In this document: in pieces, positions 39,760-49,549 of the stretch
How positions within the stretch are numbered: the stretch's first letter is position 1
How the letters are laid out: each line of letters starts with the position of its first letter
Origin: Colwellia sp. 75C3
GTDB taxonomy: Bacteria; Pseudomonadota; Gammaproteobacteria; Enterobacterales; Alteromonadaceae
NCBI RefSeq assembly: GCF_002836255.1
Contig: NZ_PJAU01000059.1
Coordinates: forward strand, 1-64,000
Length of the DNA stretch: 64,000 nt
Direction of reading: 5' to 3'
The notes under the pieces: model-generated
Told to the model about the DNA's origin: nothing
What the model saw: only the letters and a program-made list of their open reading frames with translations
Database searches by the model: none
Made by a program: the position numbers and the translations under genes

Positions 39760-41649
39760 ATGTGGTATCAAGAGTCTTATGACGTAATTGTTGTTGGTGG
39801 TGGTCATGCGGGAACCGAGGCCTCACTTGCTGCTGCGCGTATGGGCTGCAAAACTTTGTTGTTAACTCATAACATTGACACGCTAGGCCAAATGTCTTGC
39901 AACCCTGCCATTGGCGGCATTGGCAAGGGGCATCTTGTTAAAGAAATTGATGCACTCGGCGGTTTGATGGCAACGGCCATTGACCATAGTGCTATTCAAT
40001 TTAGAACCTTAAATTCAAGCAAAGGCCCTGCGGTTAGAGCAACGCGTGCTCAAGCAGATCGTGTTTTATATCGAAACTACGTTCGTAACTTTCTGGAAAA
40101 CCAAGAAAATTTAACTATTTTCCAACAACCATGCGATGACTTGATCCTTGAAAACGATCGCGTAGTTGGTGTATCGACTCAAATGGGTCTTAAATTTAAA
40201 GCTAAAACTGTAGTTCTTACGGTAGGAACTTTCCTTTCAGGACTGATCCACATTGGTTTAAATAATTACCAAGGTGGTCGAGCAGGTGATCCTGCAAGCG
40301 TAAATCTCGCTGCAAAGATGAAAGATATGCCATTTAGAATGGATCGTTTAAAAACGGGTACTCCACCAAGACTTGACGCAAGATCATTAGACTTTTCTGT
40401 TATGGAAGAGCAAGCGGGTGATACACCTAGCCCAGTGTTTTCTTTTATGGGATCACAAGCGGATCATCCTGAACAACTATCTTGTTATATCACCCATACT
40501 AACGAACAAACCCACCAGATCATTCGTGAAGGATTAGATCGATCTCCAATGTATACCGGTGTAATTGAAGGCGTAGGTCCAAGATACTGTCCGTCTATTG
40601 AAGACAAGATCACACGTTTTGCAGATAAAAATTCACATCAAATATTTGTTGAACCTGAAGGACTAACTACTCATGAAGTATACCCAAATGGTATTTCAAC
40701 GAGTTTACCTTTTGATGTGCAAATGAATTTAGTCCGTTCAATTAAAGGTTTTGAAAACGCTTTTATTACCCGTCCAGGTTATGCCATTGAATATGATTAC
40801 TTCGATCCTCGTGATTTAAAACAGAGCTTAGAAAGCAAATTTGTTCAGAATTTATATTTTGCGGGTCAAATTAATGGTACTACAGGTTATGAGGAAGCCG
40901 GTGCTCAAGGTCTTATTGCTGGTGCTAACGCAGCCAACAGAGTTAAAGAACGTGACGAATTTACTCTAGGTCGTGATCAAGCCTACATGGGTGTGTTAAT
41001 TGATGATCTAGCAACGCTAGGTACTAAAGAACCTTATCGCATGTTTACTTCTCGCGCTGAATACCGTTTATTGCTTCGTGAAGACAACGCAGATATACGC
41101 TTAACAGAAGAAGGTCGTAAAATTGGTTTAGTTGATGATGCTCGCTGGCAGCGATTTAATGAGAAGATGGAAAACGTTGAACTTGAACGTCAACGCTTAC
41201 GATCTACTTGGGTACAAAAGGATCATACAAAAATAGATCAAATTAATGCTTTGTTGAAAACACCAATGAGTAAAGAAGCGAGTTTAGAAGACTTAATTCG
41301 TCGTCCAGAAGTAAACTATACCGATCTAATGAAGATCGAAGGTTTAGGTCCAGCGATAAAAGATAAGCAAGCCTCTGAGCAAATTGAGATTCAAACGAAG
41401 TACGCGGGTTATATCGACAGACAGCTCGATGAAATAGCCAAGAAAAAACGCAATGAAGATACTTTGATCCCTGCCGATTTTGATTATCAGCAAATTTCAG
41501 GCCTTTCTAATGAAGTTGTTGCTAAGCTAAAAGACGCTCGTCCGGAAACTATCGGTAAAGCTTCGCGAATTTCTGGTATTACTCCAGCGGCAATTTCGTT
41601 ATTATTAGTCTACTTAAAAAAACACGGTCTTTTACGCAAATTAGCGTAA
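39760..41649 (+). CDS. mnmG: tRNA uridine-34 modification enzyme MnmG (GidA)
   Basis: FAD-dependent partner of MnmE in making cmnm5U34 in tRNA. The 629 residues begin with the FAD-binding [19 protein letters not shown], followed by [17 protein letters not shown], the MnmG signature [12 protein letters not shown] and the C-terminal helical domain that binds MnmE. It flanks oriC on the unwinding side. The gene has about 22 GATC sites, roughly three times chance, most between 40050 and 41350. Confidence 0.97.
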   Translation: MWYQESYDVIVVGGGHAGTEASLAAARMGCKTLLLTHNIDTLGQMSCNPAIGGIGKGHLVKEIDALGGLMATAIDHSAIQFRTLNSSKGPAVRATRAQADRVLYRNYVRNFLENQENLTIFQQPCDDLILENDRVVGVSTQMGLKFKAKTVVLTVGTFLSGLIHIGLNNYQGGRAGDPASVNLAAKMKDMPFRMDRLKTGTPPRLDARSLDFSVMEEQAGDTPSPVFSFMGSQADHPEQLSCYITHTNEQTHQIIREGLDRSPMYTGVIEGVGPRYCPSIEDKITRFADKNSHQIFVEPEGLTTHEVYPNGISTSLPFDVQMNLVRSIKGFENAFITRPGYAIEYDYFDPRDLKQSLESKFVQNLYFAGQINGTTGYEEAGAQGLIAGANAANRVKERDEFTLGRDQAYMGVLIDDLATLGTKEPYRMFTSRAEYRLLLREDNADIRLTEEGRKIGLVDDARWQRFNEKMENVELERQRLRSTWVQKDHTKIDQINALLKTPMSKEASLEDLIRRPEVNYTDLMKIEGLGPAIKDKQASEQIEIQTKYAGYIDRQLDEIAKKKRNEDTLIPADFDYQQISGLSNEVVAKLKDARPETIGKASRISGITPAAISLLLVYLKKHGLLRKLA

Positions 41650-41719
41650 AAGCAATAGCTAGGGGCTAGCTGGTAATTAATTTTAAATTTAACGTTAATT
41701 ACCCGCTCGTCTAAAAAAA

Positions 41720-42349
41720 ATGACCTTAACACAGCAATTATCGACACTGATTAGCAAAACTCAGCTAGTCGTATCTGAAGAACAAATAGATTTACTTATT
41801 CAATACGTTGAGTTACTCAACAAATGGAATAAAGCTTATAACCTAACGTCTGTTCGCGATCCTAGTGAAATGCTAATTAAGCATATTATGGATAGCTTAA
41901 TGGTGGGTGAAGTACTTACAGGTGAAAACTTTATTGATGTAGGTACTGGCCCTGGTTTACCTGGCATACCTTTAGCTATTTTATATCCAGAAAGAAATTT
42001 TGTCTTATTAGATAGTTTAGGTAAGCGAATCACTTTCCTTAGACAAGTCGTTTTTCAATTAAAACTCGCTAATGTTACCCCCGTGAAAGCGAGAGTTGAA
42101 GATTACCAAGGTGAACAGCCTTTTGATGGTGTATTAAGTCGTGCCTTCTCTTCCCTAAATGATATGGTAAGTTGGTGTCAGCATTTAATTACCACTGAAC
42201 AAGGACAATTTTTTGCACTGAAAGGGCGATATCCTCAGGATGAAATCTCACAATTACCTGAAAATATTACTTTAGTAGCGAGTCATGAAATTACCGTGCC
42301 TGAACTGGTTGGTGAACGCCATGTTATAGTGTTGAAAAAGTCGCACTAG
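41720..42349 (+). CDS. rsmG: 16S rRNA m7G527 methyltransferase RsmG (GidB)
   Basis: Methylates G527 of 16S rRNA with S-adenosylmethionine; loss gives low-level streptomycin resistance in other bacteria. The 209 residues are standard. Landmarks are [13 protein letters not shown], the SAM loop [17 protein letters not shown] and the later VLSRAFSSL. It lies between mnmG and parA in the conserved mnmG-rsmG-parA-parB order. Confidence 0.96.
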   Translation: MTLTQQLSTLISKTQLVVSEEQIDLLIQYVELLNKWNKAYNLTSVRDPSEMLIKHIMDSLMVGEVLTGENFIDVGTGPGLPGIPLAILYPERNFVLLDSLGKRITFLRQVVFQLKLANVTPVKARVEDYQGEQPFDGVLSRAFSSLNDMVSWCQHLITTEQGQFFALKGRYPQDEISQLPENITLVASHEITVPELVGERHVIVLKKSH

Positions 42350-42374
42350 AAATAAAATAAAAATAGAGGCGCTT

Positions 42375-43181
42375 GTGGGAAAAATAATAGCAATTGCAAA
42401 CCAAAAAGGTGGTGTGGGTAAAACCACTACCGCGGTTAATTTGGCTGCCTCGTTGGCAGCGACAAAACGCAAAGTTTTATTAGTTGATTTAGATCCGCAA
42501 GGCAATGCAACCATGGCGAGTGGTGTTGATAAATACCAAGTTCATGCGACCTGTTATGAATTATTAGTTGAAGAGCAAAGTGTTGAAGATGTTGTTATTA
42601 AAGAAACATCAGGTCTTTATCATTTAATATCAGCTAATACAGACGTTACTGCAGCAGAAATAAAATTAATGGAAGTCTATGCACGTGAACAGCGCTTGAA
42701 AAGAGCGTTAGCGCCTGTTAAAGACTTTTATGACTTCATCATCATCGATTGTCCACCATCTTTGAATATGCTTACTGTTAACGCCATGACAGCGGCTGAT
42801 TCCGTCCTAGTGCCAATGCAATGTGAATACTATGCATTAGAAGGCTTAACAGCACTTATGGATACTATTACTAAGTTAACGTCAGTAGTGAATGATAAAT
42901 TACATATCGAAGGCATACTTCGCACTATGTATGATCCTCGAAATCGCTTGGCTAATGATGTATCTGAGCAATTGAAACGACATTTTGGTGATAAAGTTTA
43001 TCGCAGTGTAATCCCAAGAAATGTTCGTTTAGCTGAAGCACCAAGTTTTGGTACTCCAGCGATGTATTATGATAAATCTTCAACGGGTGCTAAAGCTTAT
43101 TTAGCCCTTGCCGGTGAAGTATTACGTAAAAATGATTCGGCTAAAAAAGCCAAGCAAGCTACGGCCAATGTTGCCAGCTAG
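42375..43181 (+). CDS. parA: Chromosome partitioning ATPase ParA (Soj)
   Basis: Nucleoid-bound ATPase that moves ParB-parS complexes. The 268 residues have the deviant Walker A KGGVGKTTTAVNLAA at the N-terminus, the VLLVDLDPQGNAT box and FIIIDCPPSLNML. The short N-terminus without a helix-turn-helix is typical of chromosomal ParA. It starts with GTG preceded by AGAGG. parB follows after 15 bases. Its likely DNA target sites are the two parS copies in recF, 12 kb away. Confidence 0.95.
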   Translation: MGKIIAIANQKGGVGKTTTAVNLAASLAATKRKVLLVDLDPQGNATMASGVDKYQVHATCYELLVEEQSVEDVVIKETSGLYHLISANTDVTAAEIKLMEVYAREQRLKRALAPVKDFYDFIIIDCPPSLNMLTVNAMTAADSVLVPMQCEYYALEGLTALMDTITKLTSVVNDKLHIEGILRTMYDPRNRLANDVSEQLKRHFGDKVYRSVIPRNVRLAEAPSFGTPAMYYDKSSTGAKAYLALAGEVLRKNDSAKKAKQATANVAS

Positions 43182-43196
43182 CGTAAAGGACAAATT

Positions 43197-44099
43197 ATGA
43201 GTACAGCAAAACGTAAAGGCGCTAGTCGCTTAGGTCGTGGTCTTGATGCGCTATTATCACCAGCGGTTTCAGGTGCAGAAACAAAAGCGAATATCACTGA
43301 AGCTAGCAACAGCGTACAAACGATAGAAAATGAGCTACTAAAACTACCAATTGAACAGTTAATTCCAGGTAAATATCAACCACGCCGTGGTATGTCTGAT
43401 GCCGGCCTTGAAGAGTTGTCATTATCTATTAAATCACAAGGTATTATTCAACCGATTGTTGTGCGTTTAGTTGAAGATGATAAATATGAAATTATTGCCG
43501 GTGAACGTCGATGGCGTGCTGCTAAATTAGCACAACTTAAAATTGTTCCTTGTTTAGTTAAAGACGTACCTGACGAGTCAGCGGTCGCTATTGCACTGAT
43601 TGAGAATATCCAACGTGAAGATCTTAATGCGATGGAAGAAGCGGTGGCATTAGAGCGTTTATTAACGGAGTTTGAGTTAACCCATCAAGAAGTCGCTGTT
43701 GCTATTGGTAAATCTCGTACTACGGTAAGTAACTTATTACGTTTAAATAAATTAAATGAAGAAGTTAAAACCTTACTAGAAAATGGTGATATTGAAATGG
43801 GTCACGCCCGTGCTTTATTAGCCTTGGAAGGTGAGGAGCAAACTTCAGCCGCGCAAACCGTAGCAACGAAAGAGCTGACGGTACGAGAAACAGAGAGTTT
43901 AATTAAAAATATTCAAAACCCTGTTGCTGAAAAAGAAAAAGTTGAAAAAGCGATTGATACTATCGTGTTGGAACAAGGCTTAGCAGATAAAATCGGCGCT
44001 AAAGTTGCTATTAACCATAATAGTAAAGGCAAAGGTAAGCTTGTTATCTCTTACGATAACTTAGCTAAACTTGAAGAGATATTAGCCAAAATTAATTAA
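43197..44099 (+). CDS. parB: Chromosome partitioning protein ParB (Spo0J)
   Basis: CTPase clamp that loads at parS and spreads on neighbouring DNA. The 300 residues have the N-terminal LGRGLDALL motif for ParA contact, the CTP-binding region with GERRWRAAKLA and ENIQREDLNAMEEA, a central helix-turn-helix (EVAVAIGKSRTTVSNLLRL) and a C-terminal dimerisation domain. A strong terminator follows, closing the mnmG-rsmG-parA-parB run. Confidence 0.95.
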   Translation: MSTAKRKGASRLGRGLDALLSPAVSGAETKANITEASNSVQTIENELLKLPIEQLIPGKYQPRRGMSDAGLEELSLSIKSQGIIQPIVVRLVEDDKYEIIAGERRWRAAKLAQLKIVPCLVKDVPDESAVAIALIENIQREDLNAMEEAVALERLLTEFELTHQEVAVAIGKSRTTVSNLLRLNKLNEEVKTLLENGDIEMGHARALLALEGEEQTSAAQTVATKELTVRETESLIKNIQNPVAEKEKVEKAIDTIVLEQGLADKIGAKVAINHNSKGKGKLVISYDNLAKLEEILAKIN

Positions 44100-44124
44100 T
44101 ATGTTGATGATATTAAGTAATATT

Positions 44125-44149
44125 AAAACCAGCCTAGCGCTGGTTTTTT
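44125..44149 (+). terminator. Rho-independent terminator after parB
   Basis: A nine-bp stem (AAAACCAGC with GCTGGTTTT), a five-base loop and six T residues, 25 bases past the parB stop. Confidence 0.92.
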
Positions 44150-44321
44150 GTTTTACAAGTGTAAAACAGCCAAGCTCACTCTGATTTTATTTAAACGGGC
44201 TAAATTATCTAAAAAATTAGCCTATGTTAAAGTTTATTTTATCAGTCCTATTATCTCTCGTTATATTTATGAAAAATCACACTAATTTAGTCAATAGAGT
44301 TTTTCTACAGGCTCTGACTAT

Positions 44322-44689
44322 ATGCGGAATGAAGGAGTAATTGTTGTGATCGAGTATCACTATAATGCTGTTAGTAGTGATAATGATGAATATTACACTG
44401 AACTTGCCACTGAAGCTCCTATCAGAAAGTTAGAGTGTATTTATATGGCGAGAACTACAATTACCCAGCTCTGACTTAGTTGGCCCCCCTTTTGTCTCTC
44501 TAAGTGCCAGTGCTTTTTATAATATAAATGATCGTTCAGTGTTTTGACTATCAATAGTGAAACCAGCTGGAGTGAGAGTTTATATTCTGATATTGGTGTT
44601 TATATAAGTCATGGCGATACGTTGCAATACCAAACTAATGGTTTGATGTTGAATATGCTTTTGGCTCTGAATTTGGATTCAGCCACTGA
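44322..44689 (+). pseudogene. Decayed reading frame, possibly an outer-membrane-type protein
   Basis: Between parB and tRNA-Arg no intact gene longer than 68 codons exists, but a continuous protein-like text can be followed through frame changes. It runs from ATG 44322 (preceded by no clear site) through VIEYHYNAVSSDNDEYY. It then shifts near 44437 to LPSSDLVGPPFVSLSASAFY, near 44541 to SLYSDIGVYISHGDTLQYQT, and near 44641 to FDVEYAFGSEFGFSH, stopping at 44689. Alternating polar and aromatic residues suggest beta-barrel strands. At least three frameshifts are needed. The family is not identified, and sequencing errors cannot be excluded from the sequence alone. Confidence 0.45.
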
Positions 44690-44783
44690 ATCTTTATGCC
44701 TGTTTTGGGGATTGTTTTTAGTTTTTGATTTGAGTTATTATTTAACGTAAAGTACAGGTTGTTATTATTTTCAAGGATGAAAT

Positions 44784-44963
44784 ATGCAAGAATTACCACC
44801 ATTAACACTCGTTAAAACCTGGCTTGAAGTTGTTCAACAACTCGAAATCCCTATCTCTATACGTGAAAAACGCAGTAAATTGCTGACCTATTATTTTGGC
44901 TCAATTAAACAAGCTCAAAGATATGTAGAGGATAATGATGATTACAGGATATTAGTATCTTAG
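44784..44963 (+). CDS. Small conserved-looking 59-residue protein
   Basis: A 59-codon gene starting MQELPPLTLVKTWLEVVQQL and ending DDYRILVS. An AAGGATG ribosome-binding site lies six to eight bases before the ATG. The sequence has balanced composition with helical amphipathic stretches, TWLEVVQQLEIPISIREKR and SIKQAQRYVEDND, unlike random frames nearby. No signal peptide, membrane segment or known motif is visible, and I do not recognise the family. It ends nine bases from the tRNA-Arg gene, which converges on it. Confidence 0.65.
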   Translation: MQELPPLTLVKTWLEVVQQLEIPISIREKRSKLLTYYFGSIKQAQRYVEDNDDYRILVS

Positions 44964-44972
44964 GTAAGTAGA

Positions 44973-45049
44973 TGGTCCACCCGACAGGAGTCGAACCTGT
45001 GACCTCGCCCTCCGGAGGGGCGCGCTCTATCCAGCTGAGCTACGGGTGG
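44973..45049 (-). tRNA. tRNA-Arg (anticodon CCG)
   Basis: A full 77-base cloverleaf read on the minus strand. The acceptor stem is CCACCCG with CGGGTGG, the D stem GCTC/GAGC, the anticodon stem CGCCC/GGGCG around loop CTCCGGA, and the T arm ACAGG-TTCGACT-CCTGT. Anticodon CCG reads CGG arginine codons. The CCA end is encoded. Upstream, a possible promoter has -10 TATAGT (45104-45109, minus) with a GC-rich discriminator, typical of stable-RNA promoters. No duplicate of the 3' end suggesting an integrated element was seen. Confidence 0.97.
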
Positions 45050-45268
45050 TTTATTGATGCTATATATTGTTAAAAATATAACCTCAATGGATACGCGGCA
45101 GATACTATAATTTATCAATATACTTGTCTAGTTAAGTTATCGAAAATATCTCATAAGTAAGGTGGATATATTCGGCTTAAACCTTATCTTTGCCCTATTT
45201 ATGTACTTTCGCGGGAAAACTGCCTAAAGTTATGAATACTCTATTAAATTTTCGGTTATATTATCAAA

Positions 45269-46303
45269 ATGAAACCATCTCTTGTCGGGTTACTTTCAAG
45301 CTTGATCATCGTCAGTGTGTCATTAGTTATGCCCATTTATGCGCAACAACTTGAAACTAAAACTATTAAAGCTGAACCCATGGTTAAAAAAATTAGCCGT
45401 ACGGGTAAGTTAACTTTCAAACGAACGTTAAGTTTGTCCTTCAAAAGTAGTGGTTATCTTGAAAAACTTAGCGTTGATGAAGGTGAAAGCTTTACTAAAG
45501 GTCAGTTACTAGCACAAATTGACAGTGAAGAGCTTACTGCTGAAAAAAACGCTAGTTATGCGCGTTTATTACAAGCAAAGCGTGAAATTAGGCGTATTAA
45601 AACGCTTATTAGTAAGAAACTAAGTTCACAACAAGCATTAGATGATGCGAAAACTTTGGTTGAAACAACACGTGCTAGTCATAAAATAGCAGAATATAAC
45701 CTTTCAAAGTCTCAGCTGATAGCACCGTTTGATGGTGTCGTGCTAACTCGATTTTCCGAGTTAGGTGAATTACAAAGCCCTAATCAACATGTCTTAAAAA
45801 TAGCAGCGATAGAAAATAATTTAGTGGTTCGAGTTGCCTTAACTGCAGCAGAGTTGAATCTAGTTAAATTACAGCAAAAAATTGACCTTAATTTAGCTAA
45901 GTTTGGGGTAGTTACTGGCTCAGTGAGTAAAGTACCGGCGATTGCGGATGAACAAAGTCATTTGTTTACTATTGAAATATTATTAGATAATTTGAATGTG
46001 AATCAAGTGGCTGTTGGACAATTGGTCTATGTATTAACGGATGTAGTTACCGATACTCTAGCCTATAGATTACCGCTTGAGGCCCTCAATAGTGTCGATA
46101 GACAAGGTCGAGCTTTAATTATGGTACTAGATGCCGATTCAGCCGAAGCTGAAAGTTATAGCCAACAAGCCTTCTCGATTAAGCAGCTTTCAAATGAATA
46201 CATTTACTTATCAGCTCAGCCAAGTCCCCTACCCTTAACTATTGTCACAAGAGGTTGGCAGCATCTTGCTTTAGAAAATAAGCAACTAGATGAAACTCAG
46301 TAA
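45269..46303 (+). CDS. RND efflux periplasmic adaptor (membrane fusion protein)
   Basis: A 344-residue exported adaptor of the HlyD/AcrA type that links an inner-membrane RND pump to an outer-membrane channel. A signal peptide ends near YAQQ. Then come a barrel-sandwich half (SGYLEKLSVDEGESFTKGQLLAQID), a short helical hairpin (about 95-150), the second lipoyl half (LIAPFDGVVLTRFSELGELQ) and a beta-barrel domain. The RND permease follows after 13 bases. No outer-membrane TolC-type gene is beside it. Confidence 0.9.
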   Translation: MKPSLVGLLSSLIIVSVSLVMPIYAQQLETKTIKAEPMVKKISRTGKLTFKRTLSLSFKSSGYLEKLSVDEGESFTKGQLLAQIDSEELTAEKNASYARLLQAKREIRRIKTLISKKLSSQQALDDAKTLVETTRASHKIAEYNLSKSQLIAPFDGVVLTRFSELGELQSPNQHVLKIAAIENNLVVRVALTAAELNLVKLQQKIDLNLAKFGVVTGSVSKVPAIADEQSHLFTIEILLDNLNVNQVAVGQLVYVLTDVVTDTLAYRLPLEALNSVDRQGRALIMVLDADSAEAESYSQQAFSIKQLSNEYIYLSAQPSPLPLTIVTRGWQHLALENKQLDETQ

Positions 46304-46316
46304 AGGGAAATAGCAG

Positions 46317-49300
46317 ATGAAACTCCCTAGATTAGCGATAGACAATGCCCAATTCACTCTAACTATTTTTTTGTTGTTAGTTTTGATTGGTGTGGTGTCA
46401 TATTTAAGTATGCCTCGCTCAGAAGATCCTCAATTTGACTTGCCGGTCACCTTAATTGAAGTAGTTTACCCTGGCGCATCACCCAGTGACATTGAAACCT
46501 TAGTGGTTGATCCGCTTGAACAAGAAATTGCTGATATTGAAAATATTAAAAAGATAGAAGCAAAAATCCATAATGGCGCGGTTAGAATTACCATAGATTT
46601 TCTTTATGGTACTGATGCTGAAGCTGCTTTTAATAAAGTTAAACAGGCGGTATCCACAGTAAGGCCTAATTTACCTGTAGGCGTTGCTGAGTTGCTGGTA
46701 TTAAAAGCAACGCCGAGCAGTGTTGCCATAATGCAGTTGGCTTTATGGTCTGAGCCGACAGACTACAAAACGATGGAATTGCATGCCAAGTTACTAGAAA
46801 AAAGACTAGAAACTATCGCTAGTGTTCGTAAAGCCAGTATTTGGGGATATCCGCGGCAAATTGTAGCGATAGATATTAATCTACCGTTATTAAAACATTA
46901 TGGCCTCGCACTGACTGATATAACACAAGTGCTTCAGGGGCGAGCATTAAATATCACCCCTGGTTTTGTTGATGCCAGCACACGCCGTTTTAATGTTAAG
47001 ACCAGTGGGAATTTCACTCAAGTAGATGAAATAGAAAATACCATTATTAGTGATAGCAGCATGATCAGTGCTAATGGAATTTTAAAAGTTAAAGATATCG
47101 CTAATGTCAGTTTTACTGATGCAGAGCCAAGTTATTTAGCATACTTTGATGATATTCCGGCAATATTTATTACGGTAGAACAGCGTGAGAAAACCAATAT
47201 ATTTGTCTTAACTGAGCAAATAAATCAAGAGATTGAGCTGTTTAAACAGAGTTTACCTCGTGGTATTAAGCTGGAAAAATTATTTCAGCAAGCTGACAGT
47301 GTTAACGTACGTGTTAATGGTTTTTTTGATAATTTAACGCAGGGGCTGGTTATAGTTGGTTTGATGGCCTTACTATTTTTAGGGTTCAGAGAAGCCTTAG
47401 TGGTGATCCTAGCTATTCCCATTTCATTTTTGATGGCCATTGGTTGGCTTGATTTTAGTGGTTATGGTTTACAGCAAATGTCGATCGTTGGTTTAATCAT
47501 TGCTTTAGGTTTGCTAGTTGATAACGCCATTGTGGTAACCGAGAGTATTCACCGAGAAAATAAGCTGGGTAAAGATATAAACCAGGCGGCAGCAATCGGT
47601 ACTAGTAAAGTAGCTTGGGCAATTGCCAGTGGCACTATTACCACTATGTTAGCCTTTTTACCTATGCTAATGATTCAAAGTAATACCGGTGATTTTATTC
47701 GCTCAATGCCGGTAACAGTGGTGTTAGTACTACTTGCTTCCTTATTAGTGGCATTAACGTTAACGCCACTTTTAGCAAGTAAGCTGTTTGTTGTTATCGA
47801 TAAAGGCAGTAAAACTAAAGCAGCTAAAAGTTACACCCTTCAGCATTACGCTAATAAATTTGCAGAAAAAAGTTATAGCAATACTTTACAGGTATTAATG
47901 CGCCATAAAGTAAGTGTTATTGTTATTAGCTTATTGATGTTAGTTGCTATGTTCTCTTTATTTGGCCAAGTCGGTGTAAGTTTATTTCCGAAAGCAGAAA
48001 AACCGATGTTACTAATTAATGTCACGACACCTGCAAACTCATCTTTAGCCTATACAGATAAAGTGCTTCAGCAAGTACGTCAGCACGTTAAAGAGTATGC
48101 TTTAGTTGATAAAGTAGCGCTTAACGTGGGTAATTCAAATCCACGTATTTATTATAATGAAGTACCCAAACGCGGTATTGTCCGTTTTGGCCAAGCATTG
48201 CTTGTTTTAAGGGAATATCATTCTGATGAAGTTACTAATTTAGTTAAAAGTTTACGTGATGATTTTAGTTATTGGCAGCAGGCAGAAATCACCGTTAAAG
48301 AGTTTACTCAGGGTCCGGTGACCGATCAGGTTATTGCAATTAGGCTGTTAAGTGAATCACTAAATGACTTAGAAAAGGTTGCTAATGACCTTGCGGCTAA
48401 AGTACGACAGTTACCCGGTGTTGTAAATATAGATAACCCTATTGGTATGGCAAATACGGAGTTAGCGCTTACTATTAATTACCAGCAAGCAGCATTGAGC
48501 GGTGTTAGTATTGAGCGATTAGATAAAACTATTAGTACTCTTTTATCAGGCACTACTATTGGTCAATTTAATGATATTAACGGTGAAGATTATCCTATTA
48601 TGATTCGTCAAAAAAGTCCCAGTATTGATAGTTTATCGGCCATTGAGATTAGTAATAATCAAGGAGTTTCAATTCCCCTTGAGCAACTCGCTACCATCGA
48701 ATTACAAAAGGGTGGCAGTGATTTTTTTCATTACCAAAAGCTACGCATGGCTAAAGTATCAGCCGATGTAGAAACGGGTTATTCAGTTGGCGATATCACT
48801 AAAAAATTGGTTAATTATCTTCAGCAGTATGATTTACCTGAAGGTATGCATTTTACTTTAGGTGGTGAAGAAGAATCTCGACAGAAGACTTTTGCGGGCT
48901 TAACACAAGTTATGTTGATTACGGCTATAGGGATATTTGCCGTATTGGTATTACAGTTCAAGTCTATTTTGCAGCCCATGATTATTTTTAGCTCTATTCC
49001 TTTTGCAATGGCAGGCTCTATTATAGGGCTGTATTTAACCGGCTTATCTTTTTCTATGATGGCTTTTGTCGGTTTGATTAGTTTGTTTGGTATTGTGGTA
49101 AACAATGCCATTATTTTGATTGATAGTACCAATGTTAACCTGCAATTAGGTTTAGACAAACGTTCGGCAATTCTAAAGGCAAGTGCTGTACGTTTTACGC
49201 CAATACTGTTAACAACGTTAACGACTATAGGAGGTTTAATTCCATTAACCTTATACGGTGGTAGCTTATGGCAGCCTCTAGGTGTAGTACTCATTTCAGG

Positions 49301-49376
49301 TTTATGTGTTTCCGCCCTTTCAAGTTTTTTGTTAGTACCAATTTTAACTGAGATCTTTACTCCTAAAGGAGTCTAA
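46317..49376 (+). CDS. RND efflux permease (AcrB-like family)
   Basis: A 1019-residue proton-driven inner-membrane transporter with the duplicated RND layout: 12 membrane segments, with large periplasmic domains between segments 1-2 and 7-8. The N-terminus resembles the family (SMPRSEDPQFDLP, VVYPGASPSDIETLV). In membrane segment 4 the proton-relay region reads LGLLVDNAIVVTES, with one Asp followed by Asn where AcrB has two Asp. That variant occurs in other RND branches. The substrate cannot be predicted. It forms an operon with the adaptor upstream. Confidence 0.9.
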   Translation: MKLPRLAIDNAQFTLTIFLLLVLIGVVSYLSMPRSEDPQFDLPVTLIEVVYPGASPSDIETLVVDPLEQEIADIENIKKIEAKIHNGAVRITIDFLYGTDAEAAFNKVKQAVSTVRPNLPVGVAELLVLKATPSSVAIMQLALWSEPTDYKTMELHAKLLEKRLETIASVRKASIWGYPRQIVAIDINLPLLKHYGLALTDITQVLQGRALNITPGFVDASTRRFNVKTSGNFTQVDEIENTIISDSSMISANGILKVKDIANVSFTDAEPSYLAYFDDIPAIFITVEQREKTNIFVLTEQINQEIELFKQSLPRGIKLEKLFQQADSVNVRVNGFFDNLTQGLVIVGLMALLFLGFREALVVILAIPISFLMAIGWLDFSGYGLQQMSIVGLIIALGLLVDNAIVVTESIHRENKLGKDINQAAAIGTSKVAWAIASGTITTMLAFLPMLMIQSNTGDFIRSMPVTVVLVLLASLLVALTLTPLLASKLFVVIDKGSKTKAAKSYTLQHYANKFAEKSYSNTLQVLMRHKVSVIVISLLMLVAMFSLFGQVGVSLFPKAEKPMLLINVTTPANSSLAYTDKVLQQVRQHVKEYALVDKVALNVGNSNPRIYYNEVPKRGIVRFGQALLVLREYHSDEVTNLVKSLRDDFSYWQQAEITVKEFTQGPVTDQVIAIRLLSESLNDLEKVANDLAAKVRQLPGVVNIDNPIGMANTELALTINYQQAALSGVSIERLDKTISTLLSGTTIGQFNDINGEDYPIMIRQKSPSIDSLSAIEISNNQGVSIPLEQLATIELQKGGSDFFHYQKLRMAKVSADVETGYSVGDITKKLVNYLQQYDLPEGMHFTLGGEEESRQKTFAGLTQVMLITAIGIFAVLVLQFKSILQPMIIFSSIPFAMAGSIIGLYLTGLSFSMMAFVGLISLFGIVVNNAIILIDSTNVNLQLGLDKRSAILKASAVRFTPILLTTLTTIGGLIPLTLYGGSLWQPLGVVLISGLCVSALSSFLLVPILTEIFTPKGV

Positions 49377-49549
49377 AAATTCAAATTAAACCATTTTATA
49401 ACTGCTAATTAGGCGAAGACAAAGTATTGATTTAATATATAATGGTTTAAATTGTTATCAATATGTAATCACGTTTTACTGAATATTTACTTGGCAATAA
49501 ATTACACTATTAATTAGTACAATAAACATAATTATCAGGACAAATAGAA

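Noticed and set aside
44544..44750. 68-codon frame as an intact gene
   Set aside because: It starts without a ribosome-binding site, and protein-like text continues better when the frame is changed, so it is read as part of a decayed gene.
48821..49294. 157-codon leftward frame inside the RND permease
   Set aside because: It lies wholly opposite a well-conserved membrane-protein sequence; the antisense of such regions often stays open.
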